Source: Acidimicrobiales bacterium (lineage in GTDB: Bacteria > Actinomycetota > Acidimicrobiia > Acidimicrobiales > SZUA-35). From it: DNA of 64,000 nt. Positions 8,491 to 18,506 of this stretch are shown piece after piece. The position numbers were made by a program, and so were the translations under genes. The stretch covers positions 108,142 to 172,141 of the forward strand of contig JANQPB010000001.1 of assembly GCA_028285495.1 (NCBI GenBank), given 5' to 3'. Below the pieces are notes generated by a model, which saw only the letters and a program-made list of their open reading frames with translations, made no database searches and was not told the origin of the DNA. Within the stretch, counting starts at the first letter, position 1, and each line of letters starts with the position of its first letter.

Positions 8491-8603
8491 GGCCCAAGCG
8501 TAGGTTGGCCGGGGCGACGGCCCGGAAACCGTCTCCGTGTCGTCTGGCCGCCCGGGAGACCGGCCGGGCCTCGATCGAGCGCAACCCACTACGGTCTTCG
8601 GCC

Positions 8604-9239
8604 ATGGACGGTGAGACCGACAGCGAGCTGGCGGAAGACTACCGGGGGGCTGGGTTCAACCGCCGGCTCGGGTTCGGTGAGCGGCCGGCCGTGGTCGTCG
8701 TCGACATGTGCCGGGCCTACTTCGAGCCGGACTCGCCGCTGTTCGCCGGCGTGCCCGACGTGGCCGACCGCTGCCGGGACCTGGTGACCGCCGCCAGGTC
8801 CGCCGGGGTGCCGGTGCTGTGGACCCGGGTCGAGTTCGAGCCAGGCGGGGCCGATGGCGGCGTCTTCTACCGCAAGGTCAGGGCGCTCTCGGTCTTCGAT
8901 CGTGGCGGACCGCTCGGTGACTGGCTCGATGGCCTGGCCCCCGAGCCAGGCGACGTCGTCGTCACCAAGCAGTACGCCTCGGCGTTCTTCGCCACCTCGC
9001 TGGCCTCCAGCCTGGTCAGCCTCGGCGTCGACACCACCGTCATCTGCGGCGTGTCCACCAGCGGCTGCGTGCGAGCAACCGCCCTCGATGCGTGCCAGCA
9101 CGGCTTCGTGCCGATCGTGGTCGCGGAGGCCTGCGGCGACCGCAATCCCGACGTGCACCGGGCCAACCTGTTCGACCTCGACGCCAAGTACGCCGACGTC
9201 GAGCCGATCGAGACCGTGCTGGCCAACCTCGCATCCTGA
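8604..9239 (+). CDS. Isochorismatase-fold amidohydrolase (N-carbamoylsarcosine amidase-like)
   Basis: 211-residue cysteine hydrolase. The triad is visible: D34 in VVVVDMCRAYF, K122 in VVTKQYASAFF, and the nucleophile C155 in GVSTSGCVRATALDA. The sequence around the Cys and the ACGDRNPDVHRANLFDLDAKYADV tail resemble N-carbamoylsarcosine amidase and related carbamoyl or amide hydrolases more than isochorismatase. It sits 49 bases before rutA. RutB is also of this fold, so it may take the ureidoacrylate hydrolysis role; that is inferred from position. Confidence 0.8.
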   Translation: MDGETDSELAEDYRGAGFNRRLGFGERPAVVVVDMCRAYFEPDSPLFAGVPDVADRCRDLVTAARSAGVPVLWTRVEFEPGGADGGVFYRKVRALSVFDRGGPLGDWLDGLAPEPGDVVVTKQYASAFFATSLASSLVSLGVDTTVICGVSTSGCVRATALDACQHGFVPIVVAEACGDRNPDVHRANLFDLDAKYADVEPIETVLANLAS

Positions 9240-9288
9240 GTCGACCCCCGGCCCGGCACCAGCCGACGGTGGCTGCTAGAACCACCGG

Positions 9289-10334
<1,046 letters not shown>

Positions 10335-10338
<4 letters not shown>

Positions 10339-10832
10339 GCGCCGGTCGGACGATCATCGCCCTGGTCGGCAACCCCAACCCGGGCGGACGCACCACCACG
10401 GTGGCCGAGGCCGTCGCCGGTGCCATCGCGGTGAACGACACGGACACGGTCGAGACCGTCGAGCTGGCCACCATCGCCCCCCACCTCTTCGAGTGGGGCA
10501 ACGACGACGTGGCCGCGGTCAACGCCAGGGTCGGCGCAGCCGACGTCATCGTCGCCGCCTGCCCGACCTACAAGGCCACCTACACGGGCCTGCTGAAGGC
10601 GTTCCTCGACACCTACGGCAACGACGGCCTGGCCGGCTGCCTGGCGGTGCCGGTGATGGTCGGCGCCGCCCCCCAGCACGCCCTGGCCCCCGAGGTCCAC
10701 CTGCGACCGCTGCTGGTCGAGCTCGGGGCCTCGGTGCCCAGCCGGGGCCTGTACGTGCTCGAATCGCAGATGGACGACCTGGACCGGGTGGTGGGCGACT
10801 GGGCGGACACCGCCCGACCGCTGCTGGCCTGA
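10335..10832 (+). CDS. NAD(P)H-dependent FMN reductase (flavodoxin fold)
   Basis: 165 residues. The phosphate-binding loop GNPNPGGRTTTVAEAVA is followed by the flavin-contact strand VIVAACPTYKATYTGLLKAFLDTYG, the pattern of the SsuE-type NADPH-dependent FMN reductases. It begins inside the rutA stop (ATGA overlap), so it is almost certainly the reductase partner of RutA. In E. coli that partner is RutF, a different fold, so this locus uses a non-orthologous replacement. Confidence 0.85.
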
Positions 10833-10872
10833 CGCCACCGGCCACCGAAGGCTGGCGCCACTCGATCGGCGA

Positions 10873-13275
10873 CTACTCGGGCAGGTCGAAGCAGTCGAAG
10901 ACCGAGGCGTCGTCGAGGGCGTGGTCGTGGGTGGCCACGACCACGCAGAGCTGGGTCGCCCCGGAGGGCCGATCGCCGGGACCGTAGCCGGTGAACGGCG
11001 ACGGCCCGTCGTAGAGGATCCACGGCCCCGTCCCCGGCTGGCCGGCGTTGGCCACGCCGACGGTGTCGAAGAAGAAGTGCAGGTGGTGGGTGCTCGGGTC
11101 GCCGGAGATCACCGGCGCGAACGTGGTGGTGTAGGCGACGGCGTACCGGCCGCCGTCGACCGTGATCCCCGTGATCGTGGCCGATCGACCGACGTCGGCG
11201 GCCGCCGTGGTCGTGGTGGTCTCGGCCGTTGTCGAGGTGGTCGTCTCCTCCTCGACCGCGGTCGTCGACGTCGTCTGCTCGGCCTGTCCGTCGTCGGCCT
11301 CGTCGGCCCCGACCGAGTCATCGGCAGCCGAGCCGTCGGCAACGGTTGCGGCCGGGGCGTTCGGGTCGTCGGCGACGGTCGATCCCGTCGCATCGGACTC
11401 GTCGTCGCCCTGACCGTCGCCACCGTCGGAGGCGACCCCCTGTCCGCCCCCGTCGGACCCCTGGGTGAGGGCCCACGCACCGCCGGCGATGAGGGCCAGG
11501 GTGATGATCGCGGCGACGGCCAGCAAGGCCGCTCGCCCTCGTTGGGGTGGCGGGCCCCCGTTGACCACCTGGCGGTGGTCGAAGGGCTTCGCCGGACCGC
11601 CCGGGACGGTCCCGGCGGCCGACCGCGGCGCCGACGACGGGGCGGCGAAGGCCTGGGGTCCCCGTTCCGTTGGCGCCATCGACGGCGACGGCACCGAACC
11701 GAACCCGCCGCCGGCCTCGGGCGCACCCTCGGAGACAGGCCGGGGCGCCGGCGGCGGTGTCGACACCGGTGACACCGTCGGCGGTGTCGCCGGGGCCTCG
11801 GCGTGGGCGGGAGCCGGCCGCCTGGTCAGGATGGCTTGCGGGCCGTCGCCGTCGCCGCTGGCCACCGGGACGAGCTGCGACTCGTCGGCGTCGGCCGATC
11901 CGGGGGACGGCGCGACGGTCCGAGGCGACGCCGACACCGGCGGGGCGGCCGCGCCGGCGACCGGGGCGGCGCCGGCGGCGGGTGCGAGCGGCGAAGCGAC
12001 CGGGTCGGCACCCGAGGTCGGCGTCCGGGTCGGGGCGGCACCCGGTGTGGAGCTCGGAGCAGTGTTCGCAACGGCCGCCGAGGAGGCCGACGGCGAGGCC
12101 CCCGGCGCCACCGGTACGTCGTCACCGGCCGCCCGCCCGGCGGCGATCGCCGCGCCGAGGGCGACGGTGTGCTTCGGATGCTGGTCGACGGCGATCGGTC
12201 GGCCGAGGTCGGCCCCCACCATCTCCGCGATCAGCGGCACCCGCGACGACCCACCGACCAGCAGGATCGCCGCCAGCTCATCGACCGCGACCCCGGAGCT
12301 GCGGATCGCCCGGCGCAGGGCATCGACCGTCTGCTGGAGCAGCGGTCGGATCATCGCCTCGAACTCGGACCGGGTGAGCCGGACCTCGGTCTGCAGGTTC
12401 GGCAGCACCACCGGGATCGACACGTCGGTGTCGGTCGACAGCGCCTCCTTCGCCTCGACGCATTCCTGACGCAGCCGGGCGAGGGCCTGGACGACAACGC
12501 CGTCCTCGGGATCCAGCTCGCTCACCGCGCTCTCACACCACCGGATGGCGTGGTGGAAGACCGCCTCGTCGAAGTCGATGCCGCCAAGTCGCTCGATCCC
12601 CTCGACGTCGCCGAGCACCTCGAAGCCGGGCCCGGCCCCGGCGCCGGCCGTCCCGGTTCGGCGCAGGACGGCGGCATCGAACGTGCCGCCGCCGAGGTCG
12701 TAGACGGCGACGGTCTGGCCCGGATCGAGTCGTTCGGTGGCGGCGTAGTGGATGGCGGCGGCCACCGGCTCGGTCAGCGTGGTGACGGGGCCGACCTCGG
12801 CCATCCGCACCGCCTGCTGCAACACGTCGATCTTGTAGTCGCCCCAGTTGGCGGGGTGGGTGACGGCGATCGAGGTCGGCGGCCCGCCCTGGCGCTCGAC
12901 GACGGCGCCGGTGGCGAAGCGCAGCAGCTTGGCCAGCAACACATCGGCCGAGTACGGGGTCTGGCCGACCACCATCGGCGTCGAGTCGCCGACCCGGCGC
13001 TTGAACTCGCGCACCACCCTGGTCGGGTCGCTGAGGCCACGACGGGTGGCCGACTCGCCGTGCAGCACCTCGCCGTCGTCCTTGAAGAACAGGACCGACG
13101 GGACGACCGGGGCCCGGTCGCCCAGGGTCACGATCTCGGGCCGGCCGTGACGCAGGATGCCGGCGGCCACGTAGGTGGTCCCGAGATCGATGCCGAGGTG
13201 GTAGGCCGCCGACCCGCGGCCGGCGCCACCGGTGATGGCACCGCTCGACCCCTGGTTCGCTCCTGTGCTCGACAC
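10873..13275 (-). CDS. Membrane-anchored Hsp70-like protein
   Basis: 800 residues. Residues 26-390 are an Hsp70 ATPase domain: LGIDLGTTYVAAGI, VTHPANWGDYK, LTEPVAAAIHYAA, AVYDLGGGTFDAAVL and LLVGGSSRVPLIAEMV. No substrate-binding domain follows. Instead there is a long Ala/Pro/Ser/Thr linker, one membrane helix (LLAVAAIITLALIAGGAWAL, near 590-610), a second Thr/Asp-rich linker and a C-terminal domain of about 115 residues predicted outside the membrane. GTG 13275 has AGAAGGGAG upstream. It diverges from the iniB-like gene, a neighbourhood that suggests a joint envelope-stress role. Confidence 0.85.
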   Translation of the reverse strand: MSSTGANQGSSGAITGGAGRGSAAYHLGIDLGTTYVAAGILRHGRPEIVTLGDRAPVVPSVLFFKDDGEVLHGESATRRGLSDPTRVVREFKRRVGDSTPMVVGQTPYSADVLLAKLLRFATGAVVERQGGPPTSIAVTHPANWGDYKIDVLQQAVRMAEVGPVTTLTEPVAAAIHYAATERLDPGQTVAVYDLGGGTFDAAVLRRTGTAGAGAGPGFEVLGDVEGIERLGGIDFDEAVFHHAIRWCESAVSELDPEDGVVVQALARLRQECVEAKEALSTDTDVSIPVVLPNLQTEVRLTRSEFEAMIRPLLQQTVDALRRAIRSSGVAVDELAAILLVGGSSRVPLIAEMVGADLGRPIAVDQHPKHTVALGAAIAAGRAAGDDVPVAPGASPSASSAAVANTAPSSTPGAAPTRTPTSGADPVASPLAPAAGAAPVAGAAAPPVSASPRTVAPSPGSADADESQLVPVASGDGDGPQAILTRRPAPAHAEAPATPPTVSPVSTPPPAPRPVSEGAPEAGGGFGSVPSPSMAPTERGPQAFAAPSSAPRSAAGTVPGGPAKPFDHRQVVNGGPPPQRGRAALLAVAAIITLALIAGGAWALTQGSDGGGQGVASDGGDGQGDDESDATGSTVADDPNAPAATVADGSAADDSVGADEADDGQAEQTTSTTAVEEETTTSTTAETTTTTAAADVGRSATITGITVDGGRYAVAYTTTFAPVISGDPSTHHLHFFFDTVGVANAGQPGTGPWILYDGPSPFTGYGPGDRPSGATQLCVVVATHDHALDDASVFDCFDLPE

Positions 13276-13381
13276 GGCCGACTCCCTTCTCGAACGGGAT
13301 GACGATGCACCCCGGCCATCTCACGACTGGCCGCGCTCGGCCACTGATACGTGATCTAGACGAGTTCGTCGGAGTTGGGCA

Positions 13382-13402
13382 TACCCATTCCCGATTTGGG
13401 TA
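13382..13402 (+). promoter_or_regulatory. Inverted repeat in the hsp70-like / iniB-like divergent region
   Basis: TACCC (13382-13386) and GGGTA (13398-13402) form an exact 5-bp inverted repeat with an 11-base gap, followed by a second GGGGGTA. It lies in the 240-bp region between the divergent Hsp70-like and iniB-like starts, 114 bases before the latter. It is a candidate operator, perhaps for the LuxR-type regulator at the end of the operon. No standard -35/-10 pair is obvious beside it. Confidence 0.35.
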
Positions 13403-13515
13403 GGGGGTACTCATGCCGGCTCCTGGCCGAGCGATCAGTGTCTGTCGGCATGGAGCCGTCGCTCGACGGTGGGAACCGGTCGGAGAGCCCGATCGCCTCG
13501 AGAAAGGAGATCCCC

Positions 13516-14973
13516 GTGTCCATGCTGCAAGACTTCTACAACTTTCTCAGCGAGTACTTCCAGGAGGGTCAGCCCGCCGACGCCCAGGCGCTCAAGGACC
13601 GGATGGTCGAGGAGGGCTTCGAGGAGGTGACCGCCTACGACGTCCGCGAGGCGGTGACCCTCATGTACGACGAGGGCGACGTGTTCACCAACGAGCAGTC
13701 GTCGGTCCTCGAGGCCTACTCGGGTGGCAACACCGTCGACCAGAGCTTCAACGCCTCCAACTTCGGCAACGTGTCGACCGGCGGCACCGGGGCCTCGGCC
13801 ACCACGACCGGTGCGGCCTCCAGCTCGACCGGCGCCGGGACGGCGACGGTGGCCCCGACGACGACCGCCGCCCCGGCCTCCACCGCGCCCCCGCCCCCGC
13901 CCATGGACCCGAAGGACGGCTACAGCGACCTCGACGCCGCCGTCGAGCAGATCGTCTACGTCACCAACATCACCAACAACACCACGAACAACACCACGAC
14001 GATCAACGACAACGACGTATTTGAGGACAACGACACCATCGTCGACAACTCGGTCAACCAGACGATCCTGGCCGACGGCGACGTCACCCAGACCTTCGAC
14101 CAGGACACGATCAGCCAGACCGGCGACAACAGCGTGGCCAACACCGGTGAGATCATCGACTCGAACGTGGTCGGCGGCGACGTCGACGGCGTGCTGGCCG
14201 ACGACATCTCCGACAGCACGGTCAACACCGGCGACGTCGGGGGCAGCGTGACCGGCGACATCACTGACTCCGAGGTGGTCGGCGGCGACAACGCCGGCAT
14301 CGTCGGCGACACCGAGGGCTCGGCCGTCGTCGGCGACGACAACGAGACCACCTCGCTCATCGACTCCGACAACAACGCCGTCGGCGACGGTGCGCTCTCG
14401 ATCGACGGCAACAACAACGCCGTCGGCGACAATGCCACCGCCAACGACGTCGACGGTGACGGCAACGCAGTCGGGGCCGGCGCCACCGCCGTCAACGTCG
14501 ACGCCAACAACGGCGTGATCGGGGCCGGCGACGGCGACGTCGAGGCGATCGTCGGTTCGGAGACCACCGGCACCAACTTCGGCGACGGGGCCGGCGACAC
14601 CATCGGCATCAGCGACTCCGACGCCGACGGGGTCGCCTTCGGCGACGGCGACGCCACCAGCGTCGACGTCTCGGGCACCGTCCAGGGCTCGGCCATCCAG
14701 ACGGGTGACGGAGGTGGGGCCAGCGGCAACTTCGACGCCTCGACCACCACCAACACCACGACGACCACGACGACGACGAACACCACCAACGTCAACGAGG
14801 ACAACGACACCACCACGACGACGACCACGACGACCGAGGACATCGACATCGTCGAGAACAACACGATCGACGCCACCCAGGCCGACATCACCGGTGACGT
14901 CGGCATCGACAACGACAGCGGTCTCGTCGACGACGGGGCGGACGACGGCAGCGACGCCCTGCTCGAGACCTGA
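13516..14973 (+). CDS. IniB-like protein with Asn/Asp/Thr/Gly-rich repeats
   Basis: 485 residues. Residues 3-75 form an ordered N-terminal domain (LQDFYNFLSEYFQEG, then ALKDRMVEEGFEEVTAYDVREAV). After an Ala/Thr/Pro linker, residues 150-480 are extremely acidic and repetitive: short units such as VGGD, IDSDNNAVGDG and DGNNNAVGDN with poly-Thr stretches near 410-450, and no Cys. Such spacing could form a beta-solenoid. The order IniB-IniA-IniC matches mycobacterial iniBAC, induced by cell-wall inhibitors. GTG 13516 has AAAGGAGA 6 bases upstream; ATG 13522 is an alternative. Confidence 0.7.
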   Translation: MSMLQDFYNFLSEYFQEGQPADAQALKDRMVEEGFEEVTAYDVREAVTLMYDEGDVFTNEQSSVLEAYSGGNTVDQSFNASNFGNVSTGGTGASATTTGAASSSTGAGTATVAPTTTAAPASTAPPPPPMDPKDGYSDLDAAVEQIVYVTNITNNTTNNTTTINDNDVFEDNDTIVDNSVNQTILADGDVTQTFDQDTISQTGDNSVANTGEIIDSNVVGGDVDGVLADDISDSTVNTGDVGGSVTGDITDSEVVGGDNAGIVGDTEGSAVVGDDNETTSLIDSDNNAVGDGALSIDGNNNAVGDNATANDVDGDGNAVGAGATAVNVDANNGVIGAGDGDVEAIVGSETTGTNFGDGAGDTIGISDSDADGVAFGDGDATSVDVSGTVQGSAIQTGDGGGASGNFDASTTTNTTTTTTTTNTTNVNEDNDTTTTTTTTTEDIDIVENNTIDATQADITGDVGIDNDSGLVDDGADDGSDALLET

Positions 14974-15101
14974 GTGTTCCGGACGCCGGACGACCGGGGG
15001 GAGCGGCACCGACGCCGCTCCCCCCGCCGGCGTCCCCCGAGGACGACTGCGTCGCCCGGGCCACCGGGACCCGACGACGACGAGGACATCGAGGAAGGAC
15101 C

Positions 15102-16907
15102 ATGCGAGACAAGGCACGGGCGGTGGTCGGCACCGCCATCAAGGCGGCCATCGCCTACGGCCGCGACGATCTGGCCAACCGGCTGGAGGCGACCGGACGA
15201 ACGCTCGACGACGGCGCGATCCGGGTGATGGTCGTCGGCGAGTTCAAGCAGGGCAAGAGCTCGCTGGTCAACGCCCTGCTCAACGCCCCGGTGTGCCCGG
15301 TCGACGACGACGTGGCCACCTCGGTCCCCACCGTCGTCCGCCACGCCGATGAACCGACGGCCAGCCTGATCCGGGGCGACGACGAGCGGGAGGCGATCGA
15401 GGTCGACGCACTCCCCGTCTACGCCTCCGAGCTCGGCAACCCGGGCAACGAGCTCGGCCTGAGAGCGGTCGAGGTCGGCCTGCCCCGGAGCCTCCTCGCC
15501 GGCGGCATCACCTTCGTCGACACCCCGGGCGTCGGCGGGCTCGGTTCCGCCCACACGGCGGCCACGGTGGCGGCGCTGCCGACCGCCGACGTGGTGCTGT
15601 TCGTGTCCGACGCCTCCCAGGAGCTGACCCGACCGGAGTACGACTTCCTCCGTGCGGTCACCCGCAGCGGCTCGACCACGACGGCGGGACCGGCCTGCGC
15701 CTTCGTGCTGACCAAGACCGACTTCTACCCCGACTGGCAACGGATCGAGGAGCTCAACCGGGACCACCTCGACCGCCTCGGGGTGGCCGTCCCCATCCTC
15801 GCCACCTCGGCCCTGCTGCGGACCAAAGCCATCGAATCGGACGACAAGGCACTCAACGCCGAGTCGGGGTATCCGTCGCTGCTCAACTTCGTCAGAACCA
15901 GTACCGAGGCTGCGGCCGAGGGGGCCAACGCAGCGGTCGTCGACGACCTGCGGTCGGTGGTCACCCAGTTGCGCAGCTCGTTCGAGAGCGAGCGACAGGT
16001 ACTGGAGGACCCGAGTCGGATGGAGGCGGTGATGGCGGAGTTCAACCGGGCCAAGGAGCGGACCAGCGCCCTCCGCGACCAGGCCGCCCGCTGGCAGGTG
16101 ACCCTCAACGACGGGGTGGCCGACCTCTCGGCCGACTTCGACCACCAGCTCCGGGCCCGACTGCGGACCACCAGCGCCGAGGCCGATCAGGCGCTCGACG
16201 ACCAGGAGCCGGGCGAGATCTGGGACGAGTTCGCCAACTGGCTGCGTCGCCGGGTCAGCTACGACCTGGCCCAGACCTACCTCGAGCTGACCAAGCGGGC
16301 CCAGGACCTGTCGCAGCGGGTGGCCGAGCACTTCGACGACGGGCAGGTCGCCCTCGGGATCGACCTCGACGCCGGTCGGGCCCTGACCTCCGCCTCGGCC
16401 ATCGACCCGAGGACCGAGATCGAGAAGCTGGAGACCAAGGCCGGGACCAAGGCGATGACCGCCATGCGGGGCTCGTACGGCGGCCTGCTGATGTTCGGCA
16501 TGATGGCCCAGCTGGCCGGGCTGGCCATGCTCAACCCGGCCACGGCGGCCGTCGGTCTGCTGATGGGTCGGCGGGCGGTCAAGGACGACCGGGAGCGCCA
16601 GCTCACCGTGCAACGCCAGCAGGCCAAGGTCACCGCCAGGCAGTTCGTCGACGACACCGGCTTCGAGGTCGGCAAGGAGATGAAGGACTCGTTGCGGGCC
16701 CTCCACCGCCGGCTGCGGGACCACTACCAGGACCGGGCCGACGAGATGCAGCGCTCGATCAACACCGCACTGGCCTCGGCCACCGAGGCCAGGAACCGGG
16801 ACCAGCGGGAACGCGAGACCCGGCTCCGTGACGTGAAGGCCGAGCTCGGTCGCCTCGACCAGCTCTCGGGCCGGATCGACCAGTTGGTGGGAGCGAGTGA
16901 TGGCTGA
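15102..16907 (+). CDS. iniA: Dynamin-like GTPase, IniA-type
   Basis: 601 residues. The P-loop is VVGEFKQGKSSLVNALL (from residue 44); a switch threonine region CPVDDDVATSVPTVV follows, then G3 FVDTPGVGGL near 140 and G4-like LTKTDFYPDW. The long helical stalk has a hydrophobic pair (GLLMFGMMAQLAGLAMLNPATAAVGLLMG, near 463-490) that would dip into the membrane. Mycobacterial IniA is a dynamin-like protein that remodels membranes and is linked to isoniazid and ethambutol tolerance. It overlaps the iniC-like gene by 8 bases, so the two products are probably made together. Confidence 0.85.
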   Translation: MRDKARAVVGTAIKAAIAYGRDDLANRLEATGRTLDDGAIRVMVVGEFKQGKSSLVNALLNAPVCPVDDDVATSVPTVVRHADEPTASLIRGDDEREAIEVDALPVYASELGNPGNELGLRAVEVGLPRSLLAGGITFVDTPGVGGLGSAHTAATVAALPTADVVLFVSDASQELTRPEYDFLRAVTRSGSTTTAGPACAFVLTKTDFYPDWQRIEELNRDHLDRLGVAVPILATSALLRTKAIESDDKALNAESGYPSLLNFVRTSTEAAAEGANAAVVDDLRSVVTQLRSSFESERQVLEDPSRMEAVMAEFNRAKERTSALRDQAARWQVTLNDGVADLSADFDHQLRARLRTTSAEADQALDDQEPGEIWDEFANWLRRRVSYDLAQTYLELTKRAQDLSQRVAEHFDDGQVALGIDLDAGRALTSASAIDPRTEIEKLETKAGTKAMTAMRGSYGGLLMFGMMAQLAGLAMLNPATAAVGLLMGRRAVKDDRERQLTVQRQQAKVTARQFVDDTGFEVGKEMKDSLRALHRRLRDHYQDRADEMQRSINTALASATEARNRDQRERETRLRDVKAELGRLDQLSGRIDQLVGASDG

Positions 16908-18447
16908 CCCGACCGCGACGGTTGGCGCCGACACCCTCGTCGGTCAGGTCGACCAGCTTGTCGGCGACGCGATCGCCCGCAGCCCGGACGGGCCGCTGGC
17001 CGAGGGGCTCGGGCGGGTGCAGCGCCGGCTTCGGGAGCCGCTCCGGGTGGCCATCGCCGGACGGGTCAAGGCCGGGAAGTCGACCCTGCTCAACGCCCTC
17101 GTCGGCGAGCAGCTGGCCCCGACCGACGCCGGCGAGTGCACCAGGATCGTCACCTGGTACCGGCACGGGCCGACCTACCGGGTCACGCTCGACCTGGCCG
17201 ACGGCACCCGTCGCCCGGCTCGGTTCACCCGACAGTCCGGTGCGCTCGACATCGACCTCGACGGTCTGGCCGCCGAGTCGATCGACCGGATCGTGGTCGA
17301 GTGGCCGTCGAAGCGGCTCGCCGACCTCACACTGATCGACACCCCGGGGATTGCCTCGCTCGACGCCGCCGTGTCGGCCAGGGCCCGGGCCTTCCTCACC
17401 CCCGACGACGACCGCCCGGTCGAGGCCGACGCCGTGCTCTACCTCATGCGGCACATGCACGCCGACGACCTGTCGTTCCTCGAGAGCTTCCACGACGACG
17501 AGCTGACCAACGCCAGCCCGATCAACGCCCTCGGCCTGCTGTCGAGGGCCGACGAGATCGGCGTCGGCCGCCCGAACGCCATGCGGGTGGCCGAACGGAT
17601 CGCCGGCCGGTACCGCAACGATCCGAGGCTTCGCCGGCTGTGCCAGACCGTGCTGCCGATCAACGGCCTGGCGGCCGAGACCGCAGCGACGCTGACCCAG
17701 GAGGAGTTCGAGTCGCTTCGCCAGCTGTCGGAGCTCGACCGCTCGGCGATCGAGGACCTGATGCTGTCGGCCGACCGGTTCCGGGCCGAGGAGGCCACGA
17801 TCGGCGACCGGGCCTGCCCGGTGCCGGCCCTGGTCCGCACCCACCTGCTCGACCGGCTCGGGCTGTTCGGGATCCGGGTGGCGCTGCCGCTGATCCGCCA
17901 GGGTCGGGCCACATCGGCACTGGAGCTGGCCGGCGCACTGGAGGGGCGCAGCGGGATCGTCGACCTCAGGCGGGAGTTGCTCGACCGGTTCGCCCACCGA
18001 AGCGACGTGCTGCGATCCCGCTCGGCCCTGCTGGCCATGAGCCGCCTGATCTCGGCCGCATCGCCTGCGCTGCGGGCCGAGCTGGCGCCCGAGATCGAGC
18101 GGATCCGGTCCGGTGCCCACGCGTTCGCCGAGATCCGGCTGCTCAACGACCACCGCCGGGGGGCGGTGGCGTTCCCCGGACCGAACGGCGACGAGGTCGG
18201 GGCGGAGATCGAGCGGCTGCTCGGGGCCGACGGCACGAGTCCGACCGCTCGCCTCGGCCTGCCGGGCGACGCCGGACCGGACGACGTGCGGGCCGGGCTG
18301 CTCGAGACGATCGACCGGTGGCGGCGGCGGGGCGAGCACCCGCTTGCCTCACCCGAGGTGGCGGCGGCGGCCGCCGTTCTGGTCCGCACCTGCGAGGGGG
18401 CACTGGCGCTCGACGGGCAGGCCGACGGGGAGCCGGCCGACCGCTAG
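16900..18447 (+). CDS. iniC: Dynamin-like GTPase, IniC-type
   Basis: 515 residues. P-loop VAIAGRVKAGKSTLLNALVG (near residue 50), switch region APTDAGECTRIVTWY, G3 LIDTPGIASLD, and a C-terminal helical region. The TDAGECTRIVTWYRHG segment is typical of mycobacterial IniC. There is no clear transmembrane pair, unlike the IniA-type partner, which supports a heteromeric pair as in other two-component bacterial dynamins (inferred). ATG 16900 was chosen because GGGAG lies 6 bases upstream; GTG 16897 is too close to it. Confidence 0.85.
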   Translation: MADPTATVGADTLVGQVDQLVGDAIARSPDGPLAEGLGRVQRRLREPLRVAIAGRVKAGKSTLLNALVGEQLAPTDAGECTRIVTWYRHGPTYRVTLDLADGTRRPARFTRQSGALDIDLDGLAAESIDRIVVEWPSKRLADLTLIDTPGIASLDAAVSARARAFLTPDDDRPVEADAVLYLMRHMHADDLSFLESFHDDELTNASPINALGLLSRADEIGVGRPNAMRVAERIAGRYRNDPRLRRLCQTVLPINGLAAETAATLTQEEFESLRQLSELDRSAIEDLMLSADRFRAEEATIGDRACPVPALVRTHLLDRLGLFGIRVALPLIRQGRATSALELAGALEGRSGIVDLRRELLDRFAHRSDVLRSRSALLAMSRLISAASPALRAELAPEIERIRSGAHAFAEIRLLNDHRRGAVAFPGPNGDEVGAEIERLLGADGTSPTARLGLPGDAGPDDVRAGLLETIDRWRRRGEHPLASPEVAAAAAVLVRTCEGALALDGQADGEPADR

Positions 18448-18506
18448 GGACGCGGTCGACGGGACCGGCATGGGGCCGGGACCCCAGAGACGGAGGAACG
18501 GGACCG

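Noticed and set aside
13384..13409. SigF-type promoter before iniB based on GGGTA
   Set aside because: No GGTTT or GTTT element lies 15-17 bases upstream; the nearest GTT is 21 bases away.
14740..14840. Repetitive ACC/ACG tract that might be a tandem DNA repeat or CRISPR-like array
   Set aside because: It encodes poly-Thr inside the IniB-like protein and has no repeat-spacer structure.
13956..16934. 992-codon open frame on the minus strand opposite the iniB-like and iniA-like genes
   Set aside because: It only mirrors the repeats and dynamin codons; no family resemblance, and iniB/iniA are well supported.
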